64,000 bases of DNA from Forficula auricularia (taxonomy: Eukaryota > Arthropoda > Insecta > Dermaptera > Forficulidae), in assembly GCA_024734495.1 (NCBI GenBank), contig JALMQS010000187.1, positions 17,918,455 through 17,982,454 on the forward strand, given 5' to 3'. Positions within the stretch are counted from its first letter, which is position 1; every line of letters begins with the position of its first letter. Under the pieces are notes generated by a model, which searched no databases, was not told the origin of the DNA, and saw only the letters and a program-made list of their open reading frames with translations. Made by a program: the position numbers and the translations under genes. Shown here one piece after another: positions 31,573 to 43,300 of the stretch.

Positions 31573-32289
31573 TTAAGGTAGTTGTTCCGCCAAATGCGTT
31601 TTCTTAGGATTTTTCTGAAATTTAGATATATTATTATTTAAATACTTCTGCATCGATTGGTGGCAAAACGAAATTTATGAACAATACAGTTCCGGAGATA
31701 TTTAATTTCAAAAATCGAGTTTTTCGGGCTCTTTAGCATTGCACTATACGGGATATCGGAAAATTTACATACATATTTAATTATAATTAAGAAACCGTTC
31801 TTACCATTTTTATAAAAAACTAAACCAACATTAAACAATAACCAATACATATTTTAAGACAATTTTGATTCATAGTTACAACACAGTTTCAGAGATAATA
31901 AGGAATAAATAATGAAAAATGTATAAAAAAATTCTCACTAAAAACATTTTGGCAACAGCGCATTTATTTAACAAGCGAAAGATGCATGCGCTAGATTTTT
32001 TCAAAATTATAATTTTAATAAGGTGTAACGTAGGCGTTGATTACATTTGCTAAAAAATAACAAAACGATTTTTATAGAAATTTAAAATGTATTTTATCTG
32101 TCATTTTAATTTAAAAATATTCAATCTCTTACAATGGTGCCAAATTTGTCAAACGAGCACGGGATTGGCTAGAATTGGTACACAAACAGCAAAAAGTTTT
32201 GGGCTTATGAACTATGTATCCTTATTGTCTGTTCTATATACTCTAGCATTAACTTTTTGCTAGTATTGTCGCTGAAAAAACTACTTTAA
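31573..32289. mobile_element. TTAA-flanked MITE, copy 1
   Basis: Ends TTAAGGTAGTTGTTCCGCC and the inverted TTTAAAGTAGTTTTTTCAGC. TTAA at both edges fits a piggyBac-type target duplication. Non-coding. It aligns along most of its length with the copy at 34927, including CTCTAGCATTA near the right end. Confidence 0.75.
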
Positions 32290-32621
32290 AGTTGAGAATT
32301 ATTTAAATATATATTATTTAAAAATTTTACATTATCTAATTAAAATAAATTAATAACTACTTTATGATTAAAATGGCAATTTTTTTTTAGTTTTTTTTAT
32401 TCAGGATTTTGGATTTAAATATTTTTTTATTTCCGGTTTGGCCTTCGTGAATTGTAACTAATGAAATTGGATACACACATGGTTCTAGTAATAGTACATC
32501 TTTGTGCCAAGTTGGATATTTCTAGCTCAAACATTTCGCTTGTTAAATCTCAAAAATTTGCCGTCACCGTAACTAGTTTTAAAAAATTTTCACTTTTCTT
32601 CTAATCTATATATATATATAA

Positions 32622-32655
<34 letters not shown>

Positions 32656-33565
32656 TATATTAATAAATAATTCCTAAACTTCAGTTCCCTTTTAAGACAC
32701 CACTTCCCTACTTCTCTATTTTTTATAGATCACGTGGATTTCAGTACATTCACCTTTTTCTCATTCCTTTGCTATCGATCTCCGAATGTTTTGCTTTTTG
32801 CTAAATTAGTAAATTTCGATTTCCCAAAGCTAAGTGAAATTTCTTAATTGAAACCATATAAACGACTCTTCTCTTCTCAAACCTCTCACTGTTATTAGTC
32901 AAACTCATTTCTTTACAGTTTGTAGTATAACTTGCCTATTAAATATTATAGCTGTTTTAGATTGGAATTTCTCTTTTAATTCTATTAACAAGTTCTCTTC
33001 ATAAGATAATAATCCTTTTATTGATTAAGCAACATCCCAGGCTTCTTCTCGACGTTATTTATTTATTTTTCAAATGATATGCAGACAATTTAGCTGGGTG
33101 AAAACAAGACAAACATAACTCATTATATGTTAGACACCTGCATCAACATCATCCATTCACCTTGACCTTCATTCATTGTTTCTTAAAAAGGTAAATGATA
33201 TCGTAATTTTGTTTTCTCTAATTGTAGTAGGTAATCAAAAGAAAAACACCATTGAATAACATCGTTATTATATATCTAAGTCAACGACCTTGGGATGTTG
33301 AAAGTCCTCCATCTATAGAAAATAAATATAGGAAGTTAAGAAACTTAAAGCACCGTTCTTTGCTGGAATACCATATTAGAAAACTATGGTGTGATGGTCT
33401 ATTACAGCCGTTTTAATCCCAGGTGTATTGCTCAATTTCCTCTTTTCAACACTATATTTTCAACGGTTTACCTTTAAAATTTATATTGTTACCAGTCTAA
33501 ACAGAGATTGACCAATAATTTTTAGCTATCCAGATAGATAGATATATGGTATGCACTCATAAATT
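32290..33565. other. Non-coding, (TA)n tract
   Basis: Mostly unassigned AT-rich sequence, with a (TA)n microsatellite at 32608-32652. Confidence 0.5.
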
Positions 33566-33599
33566 TTCGAAGAAAAGATTATTTTTATTACAGACAAAA

Positions 33600-33694
33600 G
33601 GATCAGCCGGGGCTCGAACCCGGGATCTTTGCATGTGTACTGCAATGCTTTGTCATAAGAGCTTTAGCTCCTATATCCACTAAGCTACTGATCC
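33600..33694 (-). repeat. tRNA-like module, left arm
   Basis: Acceptor GGATCAG/CTGATCC, A-box TAGCTTAGTGG and B-box GGTTCGAGCC; 95 nt. Identical to the right copy except for one extra G in the D region. Confidence 0.7.
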
Positions 33695-33906
33695 CTGAAC
33701 CCAAACTAATACCTATTGTCTATATGAATTATGGAATTTCTTTTAATCCTCTCCTCGTTCATTTTTCGCAGCGTAGGCCTTGATTCATTAATTAAACATT
33801 TAAATATTCCAGCGCCTCCCAATCGATCTGCGAAAAATGAACGAGGAGAGGATTAAAAAAGAAATTCCATAATTCATATAGACAATAGGTATTAGTTTGG
33901 GTTCAG

Positions 33907-34000
33907 GGATCAGTAGCTTAGTGGATATAGAGCTAAAGCTCTTATGACAAAGCATTGCAGTACACATGCAAAGATCCCGGGTTCGAGCCCCGGCTGATCC
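33907..34000 (+). repeat. tRNA-like module, right arm
   Basis: A 7-bp acceptor stem (33907-33913 with 33994-34000), a perfect T arm CCGGG/CCCGG with TTCGAGC, A-box TAGCTTAGTGG (33914-33924) and B-box (33980-33989). An anticodon-like stem TTGCA/TGCAA with 7-base loop GTACACA would give anticodon ACA. About 19 extra bases lie between the D arm and this stem, so it is not a standard tRNA. It looks like a SINE promoter head. Confidence 0.65.
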
Positions 34001-34030
34001 TTTTGTCTGTAATAAAAATAATCTTTTCTA

Positions 34031-34926
34031 CCTTCCCTAAATTTAAATTTGTTATTAATTGTCTTTACACGGCCTCGTTGTAGTCGCGCCCCGGGTGAAG
34101 AGAAAATTATTTTCGATCTTTGGGGTCTGCGATCGATTGGGAGCCGCTGGAATATTTAATTGTTTAATTAATATTTATTTACATTTCTTTAATTAAATAT
34201 AGTTATTATTAATATTAATTATTTATACATTTTGGCAAACATGTGTATATGGAAGTATAAAATAAGTGGGTACTAAGTGACTGAAAAAGAGAAAATAATG
34301 TACAAGTAGAAAATAGAAAAAGAAGAGTATGTGGCAACAGAGATGAGAGAATCAATTATTACATCTTGTTTAGTAATAAAAGATTTTGCTGTAGAACTTA
34401 GAATTGTTTGCATTGTAATTTTACTCTTTATAAACTCAAAGTATTGAATTTTTTTGATTTTTGTTTTGTTTTGTTTTGTTAAAGGGCTTAGAAATATCTG
34501 AAACCTGAAAAAATATTATCACTCATGTTTTTATGTCTGTCTACCTGTATTAATTTATCCTTAATAACTAACAACAAAAATACAGAAGAAAGTCATAAAA
34601 AGTTTATTTTGGTTCCAAAATATTATCTTTTCAAATCAGAAAATTAATTAGATTTTGTGCTCTTTAACTTAAGAACTACTGGTTTCAAAATCCAGAAAAT
34701 CAGAAAAAATTAAAAAAAAATCATATAGGGAACTGTCAAAGAGCTGTAACTAATTTAGCAAACATGTTTGTGTTAATAAACTGTACCTCTGGGTCAAGTT
34801 TCAACTTTTTAACTCGCTAACAAAATATTACCAAATCACTAAAATTACAGAAACTATCTAGTCTTAAAAAGTTTTTGATTTTTTCTCCAATTTCATTATT
34901 TTTTATTATGTAAAAAATCTCTTCTC
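34031..34926. other. Non-coding, unassigned
   Basis: AT-rich; only the flank of the tRNA-like palindrome (to about 34170) is recognisable. Confidence 0.5.
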
Positions 34927-35626
34927 TTAAGGTAGTTGTATCACCATATGGGTTTTCTTAGGATTTTTTGAAATTTAAACAGATTATTATTTACATACTT
35001 TTGAATCGATTGGTCGCAAAAAAATTTATGAACAATATAGTTCCGGAGATATTAAATTTCAAAAATAGAGTTTTTTAGACTCTTATACATTGCACTATAC
35101 GGGATATCGAAAAGTTTACATACTTATTTAATTATAGAATTAAGAAACTCTTCTTATCAATGTTATAAAATACTAAACCAACATTAAACAAAAACTAATT
35201 TTTAAGAAAATTTTAATTTATAATTATAACAGAGTTTCTGAAATAATAATTAATAAATAATGATATACTTAAAATGAAAAATTTACACTAAAAACAAGCT
35301 GGCAACAACGCATTTATTTAACCTAAAAAGTAGGTTAACTTTAGTACTTTTTTGACGTTTTTCGCTTCAGCCATTGTCGCAACATCTTTCAAATGCTTAT
35401 TAAGAACTTTTTGTTTTATAAATCTACCTTTATAATGTACTTTATCTGACATTTCTATGATAAAATATATATACGCTTGGACAGTGTTGCCAGATTTGCC
35501 AAACGAGCACGGGATTGGTACATAATCAGCAAAAAGTTATGGACATGAATTATGAATCCTTATTTTCTGTACTATATACTCTAGCATTATCTTTTTGCTA
35601 GTATTGTCGCGAAACAACTACCTTAA
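34927..35626. mobile_element. TTAA-flanked MITE, copy 2
   Basis: Ends TTAAGGTAGTTGTATC and the inverted TTAAGGTAGTTGTTTCG, bounded by TTAA on both sides. About 700 bp, non-coding. Confidence 0.8.
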
Positions 35627-36868
35627 TTACATTTTTCAGATAAAGAATGAAAATAACTCCTTAGTTAATTCATTTGTTTCTAAACTTCTAGAAAGTATAA
35701 TTTATTTTCTGCACCCACCTTTCCCGAATCCTACAATCTTGATTCTTTCAAAACCAGGATTCAAATTCGACTCCTCCCCTTTCTTAAATGTTATTGAAGA
35801 CCCTCAAACTTTCATACCTTCATTTTTGCATGAAAAACATTACCGCCTCTAAGAAATAAAAACATCTCTGAAATTGATCATGTAAGATGGAAATGATTGC
35901 TAATAGGATAGGACTTGGTTAATTAGTGATTAGATAAAGAATACAAGTAATATTTTTTTAATTTTTTTAATTTTATTCTTTTTCAATTAATTATTTATTA
36001 AATATTTATAATATATTACAATTTTATGTTATTAATAACTTAACAATACAATCCATTTCTTGGTGATTTCTTTTCTTTTAAAGAAAAATAACAATTTAAT
36101 TTAGTAAATCATTTCAATGCTTTCAATTTTGATTAATAAAACTTCAACGAAAATTTATACCTACTAATTTAATTGATAATAATTATATAAGAATTAACGA
36201 TTGTTTTCAACAGGATCCGTATTTAAACGTATATAAATTTATTTATTTATTTAAATTTATTATTAACTTCAATAGATATTTAGAAATTGGATTAATCGTT
36301 TAAATACGGACTAATGCACCATGCTATTTTGGCTAACAACTAGTCAATATTTAACAGAATAAAATTTATTTAAATTGCATTTATAATAGAATTTGCAAAG
36401 TAATTTAATAGTCATAGGGAAGAAGGAGGAACGTAGATGGAATTCTTTCGTTTGTATAGTTACCATCAAGAAGTATTCCATTGACGCATTTATCGAAATA
36501 ATTCTTATGAAATGAATATTTTAAAATAAAAAGCTTTTTTAATTAAAATATAGATCCATTGTGATTAAAAGCAAGACAATTGACGTTGAAATTATTTCAT
36601 GGCAAATCAGCATTTATTTTCTCTGAGTTCATGACAATCTTTTAGATTTACATCTATATTTTATGAAAACTTATATGGTTATTTCTTCATCTGATAGATC
36701 ACACCGTCTTCATTGCAATAATGTCCAAGAGTGGTTTTTTCCATTCGGATGTTTCTCATCAAATGATATCATCAATATTCCATTTAGAGATTTTATAATA
36801 TGACCTTAGAAATGAAATAAACAAAGCGAGGCTAGACAATATAATTCTTTGTAAATTATCTTTTAAAC
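35627..36868. other. Non-coding with one ~100-bp MITE
   Basis: ATCCGTATTTAAACG (36213) and CGTTTAAATACGGAC (to about 36311) form inverted ends of a small MITE-like unit. The rest is unassigned. Confidence 0.5.
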
Positions 36869-37196
36869 CAGTGATTCTCAACCTTTTTTTCGTCACGGCA
36901 CATTTTTAATAATTTACAAATTTGACGGCATACTAACAATAAAATAAATTAATAGAATTTTATTTGGTTTATTGATTGATGTACCTATAAAATTATCACA
37001 GGACATTCTGCATCCTGTAAAATGTTACTAACTCTTTAGTTCAAATGATCAAATAAATATTTGGATTAAATGTAGTGTCAATTGATAAAGAAATGTAAAA
37101 AAAAAATTATCTATTTGGGAGGGACTGCAGTGGCGGCACACTTCAAGAATCTCGCGGCACACTAAAGTTCCGCGGCACAGTGGTTGAAAATCACTG
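36869..37196. mobile_element. hAT MITE (CAGTGATTCTCAACC ends)
   Basis: 15-bp inverted ends CAGTGATTCTCAACC / CAGTGATTTTCAACC. Flanks TTTTAAAC (36861-36868) and CTTTAAAC (37197-37204) are an 8-bp duplication with one change. CGGCACA motifs near both ends are typical of this widespread group. No ORF. Confidence 0.88.
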
Positions 37197-37204
37197 CTTT
37201 AAAC

Positions 37205-40026
37205 ACTTAATATATTTTAAATTAAAATATGTAGGTAATTTCCAGTTTTCAAAAATTTTCTATATATTTATTTTTAATTCAAATAAATGGAGAACTGGCC
37301 TTCTGATTAAAATATTTTTCTGTTGACCAGTACTAAGACTCTATGACTGTATGAAAGTTTATAATAAAACTTTTAAACTTGAAAAATTAATCTTTAAAAC
37401 TGTGGATGTTACGAGATTTTGGATACTATATTAAAGCGAATTATTCCAAAATTTACACTCAGTTGCCCATACTAATGAATGGATATTTAGACACTGCATA
37501 TAGACCTTCGCTTGTTAATATAGATACCAAAATCTCATAACTCCACCCGACTTCGCGGTTAGAGGATTGGCATTTTGAAAGTTACTCTTTAAGTTTTCAA
37601 AAAACTATCGTAAGAAAAAAATAAACTTCAGAAACATGTTGATTTTCATTCGAAATTGGATTTAATATTTTTGTAAACTTAAAATATTTGTTATAATTAT
37701 TAATAAGATATTTTCTCTTAAATAAAAATTAAATAGACATCTTAACATTTTTATGAAATTTTACTATAGAACACACTTTCTTATTTTACATGAAATGTGA
37801 AATCTATTATTTTCTAGTATACATTTGAGTTTTGATACGTTTGCTTAAATTCATATTCCAAAATTTATTTTATCAAATATTCTTTTCTAAATTGCCACTC
37901 CGTAAATTTATCAAAAATATAGACATAAGCTATCTAAGTCAAATATACTCTATTTGCAAAATACTAATCTATTCTTTTCGCCATGAAATCACTAAGGCTA
38001 TCATTCTAGTTTTAAATAAATTATTATTAGGCCCTTTTGTGCTTTGTTTTTGAGCTTTTATTAGAATTTCTCAACAAAACTCACATTAGTCTCTTCTTCA
38101 GAAATTTAATAATTTTTTAAGAGGAAATTAAACTCTGATATTTATTGATTTACTACAAAATCATTAATTTTTTTAATAAATTTAACACGTTGACTGCCAA
38201 CTACGAGTATACGAATATCGTTTTGTTATTTGGGATAGGATAAAATATTTATAAACTTTGTTTTAATGATAATTATATCATAGTATATAAATTAATTTCA
38301 AATATTATAAAATGTATTCTTTGATAAGTATTTTTTGTTAAATTAAATTAATAATAATTAAAAATAATTTTTTTCTACAAAACAAAAAACCGATAAACCA
38401 TGAAATATTAAAAAAATGAGAATTTTTAAATTACAGCAAATTAGGTTAAAATATAATATTTATTATTTTAAAATGAAAAAAATAAAAAAAAAATAAAATT
38501 AAAAAAAAAAATAAAAAAAAAAATGTTCATATGTAATTAAACATTTTAATTATCTATTGACGCGAGAAATAAAAGTTAAAATAAATCTTGAAATTAAGTT
38601 TTTTGTTAATATTTCAATTAAGATGAAAACTTTTATTTTATAAATTTAAATTTATAATTGAAATATTTAAAATTTTATATAATCTTTATTTATAATGATA
38701 TCATTTATATATAAATTGTAAAACTGTATATAAATGAGCAAAGCCGATTGACTATGCATTGTAATGGTTGCTGTTTGGATTTTGTCTAACAAGGGTTGCC
38801 CCAGAGAAAATCTCATGAGCTCGTCCAGTGGCTTTTTGTTTTTTTACAAATCGATTGTAAGTTCTGCAATAGCTGGGACGTTCAGAGAATTTATAATATG
38901 CAAATGTTTGCTACGATCATTACATCGGCTCGTCTAATTTATATGCAGCTTTAGGAAGCTAATAGTGGCTATAGGAGAAACATTTAATAAAAAATTTAAT
39001 TATAAATTTATTCTAAATAAGATTCCACAATTATAAACGTACATTAATTCGTTTTATTGTGAAATCACATTTATAGAACCACTTTTAAATTAAATCAACT
39101 ATATTTTTATTAAAGAACTCAAGAAGAATTTTAACTCTCTAGCGAATTAATTTATTTTTTTCCATAAAAAAAGAATAAGTTAACATGTAAGTAATTAATA
39201 ATTTGTAAAATTTTTATTTGTTTAAAAAGCACCATTGATAAAAAGACTAGTTCCTTATAAAATAAGGGTAGAAATTAAATATTAAAAAGATATAATTATA
39301 AAATAATAATGAGATTTGGTATATTAGTTATTTAGTAAATTAAAAAATATATTTATATGTATATATATATGTTGTTTGTATAATTATAAAAAAGAGTATT
39401 AAAATAATTAAAAAATGCAATAACGAAAAAATAGTTATTAAGAAAAAGTTGGACGGCCAAATAAAATCTGGCTAAAAACACGTAAATTGTTGGAGAATAT
39501 TCTTGAATCTAAATCTTGTTCTTTTTTTACAGTAATCTCTAAGTTAGCAACCAATAAATCAGTTCAATGAATATGGATATGTAATTGCGCTGAGCAAAAA
39601 ATCTAAAATCTACAATTTACCCTCACTTTCCATTTTTCAGTCCACTAAATAGGAATATTAAAATGGATAAATACATATTTTCAAAACACCGAGCTTTCAA
39701 AAAATAAGTTATTTCTTTAAGGTGCTATATATAATAGATAATCTAAAAAATGTCCTAAATATTATTAATATTTTATTTTTGGAAAATTGTCCGATTAAAG
39801 CGAGGAAAATGAAATTCGCTTAATTTTAAAATTCATTTTAGATATAATTCTAATTCTAATGCATTACTGATTTCCTGGACCCTTTATCATGTCATCACTT
39901 TTCTTATCAATCAGTCTTTTTTCTCAAAAAGAGAATGTATTTGCAAATGGAATGTAGTATTATTTTAGTCAACTATTTATTATAATGCGGGATAAAAAAG
40001 ATATTAAAAAAATTGTCTTTTCAGTT
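37205..40026. other. Non-coding region downstream of the GAS2-like gene
   Basis: Very AT-rich (38460-38525 is almost pure A/T). I see no gene. Confidence 0.5.
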
Positions 40027-40032
40027 TTATTT
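40027..40032 (-). terminator. Candidate poly(A) signal of the GAS2-like gene
   Basis: AATAAA on the minus strand, about 160 nt after the stop codon. In such AT-rich DNA a chance match is possible. Confidence 0.45.
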
Positions 40033-40193
40033 AAGAAAAAGTAGACATTGATGAATGTATGCTCTATCAAAATCGATTTATATTTGATTATATTTTAATT
40101 TACAAAACCTCCTTTAAAAAAAAGAAAATTTTTAGATTCAAGAACATTTATAACAAAATTAAATATCTCTATTCTATTCAATTATAATTTAGC

Positions 40194-40377
40194 TTAGTCT
40201 ATAGCAGATGATGGTCTTCTAATACTCGCCATGGTTGGTGCTGGGATACGACTTCTAGTTTTATTATTTCCAGTTGATGCTGTCCTCGGCGTCCAAGTAA
40301 TTGACGAGCTTATAATAGGAGGTAAGGAGGAGGGCCCCGAAGACGGAGTACCTGATTCTTGATTCACTTGTTCTAAT
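40194..40377 (-). CDS. GAS2-like gene, last coding exon i (184 nt)
   Basis: [14 protein letters not shown] to the stop; contains [14 protein letters not shown] with the SxIP motif SRIP. Confidence 0.9.
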
Positions 40378-43300
40378 CTGTAAGAAATAGGTTAGTATTA
40401 TATTTTTTACAAAATCATAATACCTACTATAATAGGAATATTTATTCACCTTTCTTCGACAATATGTTGATATTGTAAAATCATTTGTTTAATTTCTAAC
40501 AAAGTACTACGATCTTCGGTATGACGTAATTGTTCGTCAAGAATGGCTGAAATCTGCTTTGTAGGGGACGTCTAAAATTAAGTAATGGAAATGTGAAAAT
40601 GTGTTTTAATTTAATTATTTGGTTCTTTAAAGAGATCTTTACCTGTAAACTAGAAGGTAATGATGATTGTTTTTTAATAGGCGAAGCGCCTAGACTTCGT
40701 CTTTGAGGAGAATTCCTAGTAAATGTTTCTGCATTGATAGTTGGACGTTGTTTGGACGTTCTTTAAAATAAAAATGGATTTTAAAATTTGAATGAAACGA
40801 TATACTAAAATCATAAGTCTCTATTTTACCTGCTAGTCCATGTCCCATAATTACTTGATCTCGAGTTAGATTTTTTAGACACGCATCCATCCATTGCTTC
40901 AATGCTCATTGACCGACTGGATGGAGCCAAGGAACCTTTTCTTGGTGACGCATTTTGTACAGAAACATTTGAGGGCGATGGTGACAGTGGAATCCTCCTT
41001 TAAATGATAATTTGAATTAATCTTAATAAATCGGTTGAAATAAGAGAGAACAATATATTAAATTGACTCAGTTTTCGAATGATAGTTTTATTTAAGATAA
41101 TTTGATAAATTGGCTATGATATGCTATTGTCATTGATGTTGTTTTTACCTTGGGCTCATTCCCAAAGAAGCAAATCGATGAACTTCTTTAGGAGGTTCTT
41201 GCATTTCGGGCGGATCAACTATAACGACTTCTTCTTGTGGAATTGGCTGTTCAATTGTTTTAGGAAATATTTGAACCAGGGTTCCTTCTTCTGTAGTTGT
41301 AATTCGAATTGTCTCGTCTTCGTCATCATCAATTTGATTCAGTGATATAGTTTCTTCATCAGTTTGTGCTGTGGCTGTAAAATTAAATTAATTATAAAAT
41401 AATTAACACGTTAAATGAATTAAATACTGAATAAAATTAAATTACCGGTCGGTTGTACAGCAACAACTTGATGATTTGGAGTTGATTGTAAATTTATTGG
41501 CAAACTTCTGTATCCTTCATCGCTGATTTCTGATCCGGAATCAGTTGAAGGTTCTTTATTTTCCTCAGTTGTTGTATTCTGATCGAGGATCGGAGAACTT
41601 CGATCTTCGAAAACTTTGGTATTTGATGGAGTGGATTGAATATTTATTGTGGGTGTTTGTTGTGCTATTTGTGCAGGTTCTTCTACTTTTCTATTCGGTG
41701 ACCGGGATCGATGTATATTTGAAGACGTATTAGGTGTGTTATTTGGATGGACAGCAGGGCTCTTACTGCGAGTTCTCATTGAACGACGCTCAATACCTGC
41801 TATAACAAATAATTACAAGTTTACAAAAAATATTCTTTGAATTATGTAAATAACAATTATATTACCTTTAGCTGGTGATTTGCTTCGTGTTCGGTTATCA
41901 GTCACATTTAAAGCAGTTGAACTCTGTGGTGTTTGATTAGTGCTCGCCCGCCTAGGTGTGGTTGATCGACTTCTTGTACCCGAATTTGTATTTGTGTTGT
42001 TTGAAGCAGGCGTTAATGTTGTTGATGGGACGGTTGTAGATGGTGAATTGGTAGTATTGATTCCACTATTACTCCCAACACTTGAAGCTGACGATCTTCT
42101 TGTTCTAGGAGGTGATCTGATTAGAAACAAATTATAAAGAAATTAAAAATAAATTTAATGATATAAGTTAGTATATACTTACAAATCGAATTTAAATATT
42201 ACATCAAAAATTTATTCAATTAAGATTTAGAGGATTTAAAAAACATTTTGCTATCAATACACACTTTCTATGACCTTCCTTTTGTTATTGAGTTATCGTG
42301 AATTTTACAAAATCCAAACAGTCACCCAGAGAGACGGAAAAGAATCATGTCTGAAAAATATTTTCATCCACATTTCAGATATTTATAAATACTACTAACT
42401 AACAAATAAATAAATAAAAAATTCAAGTGAATTAATTAAAGCGGGTAAAATAATTTTTTTTTTAATTTTATTAAACCAATTATTTTACATGAATTAATGT
42501 ATACATTGTATTTGAGCTTCGACTCCGGAGATTACTTCTCCACCATCGACTGTCCTTGATCATCTTTTTAGTCTTTGTTTTTAATAAGAGGAAAAAACTA
42601 ATTAAATAAAAAAACAACCTATTTTCCGATAATTATTCCAATTCCATATTCTATTGCCCCCAATCCTCCCGTCTCCAATCATGGGTAAAATAATTTATAG
42701 CTGGTCATCTTCATAGGGCTATTTGAAACAAAATATTTACGGAAATTTAGATTTATGAATTTTTTATTATAATTCGAAATAAAAAAAAATTCTCATAAGA
42801 ACCATATACTCATATTTATTAAACATAAAAATAATGAATTTAATATACATAGTATTCCATTGATGAAAATTTGTTTTGAATTGATTTGATTTTGAGATTT
42901 CATTTTCCCTTTTAAATGAAACGGCGCCTTGGGGCATTTTATCAACATTGAAACACGCTCTTAATTAAACCAATACTGATGGACGTTTTATTATTACTGG
43001 TAAGACTGGCTCAAATAAAGATGTTTCAATTTGTTAAACGTGTTTGGATGTTCAATTCCCCTTTTCGAAAGAGGATATAGAATATTATCAATTGAATAAT
43101 CGGATGATGTAACATATTAATACAAATATTTCTATCAAGAGAATAGTCCTAGATGTTAACCAAGAGAACCTTTATAAATTGAATAATTTTCAAAGGATCT
43201 CGATAGAGCCGTGACTTACAGATTAAAAAAAAAATTCCTCGATTCTATCTATCAATATATACGTGTCGTATATAATATTTCTGAACTTTCTCTAAAAAGG

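Larger units (their letters stand above)
33571..34030. mobile_element. Large palindrome with tRNA-like arms
   Basis: Two arms of about 200 bp (33571-33771 and 33828-34030) are inverted, nearly identical copies around a 56-bp spacer. Each holds a tRNA-like module and the unique block GAACGAGGAGAGGATTAA. CCAATCGAT with a CAGCG/CCGCTGG context recurs outside the right arm (about 34128-34160), so the palindrome is part of a larger repeated unit. Confidence 0.85.

Noticed and set aside
33907..34000. Functional tRNA-Cys (anticodon ACA)
   Set aside because: Acceptor and T arms are perfect, but about 19 extra bases precede the anticodon-like stem, the anticodon is not the usual GCA, and the module is mirrored in a palindrome. 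Better read as a tRNA-derived repeat.
38060..38120. Another hammerhead-like core (CTGAAGA ... GAAATTC)
   Set aside because: No stem II between the two parts and no stem I pairing, so it is likely chance.
41545..42137. Plus-strand frames over the 41-42 kb region
   Set aside because: They are antisense shadows of the Ser/Thr-rich exons of the GAS2-like gene, which have matching splice phases.
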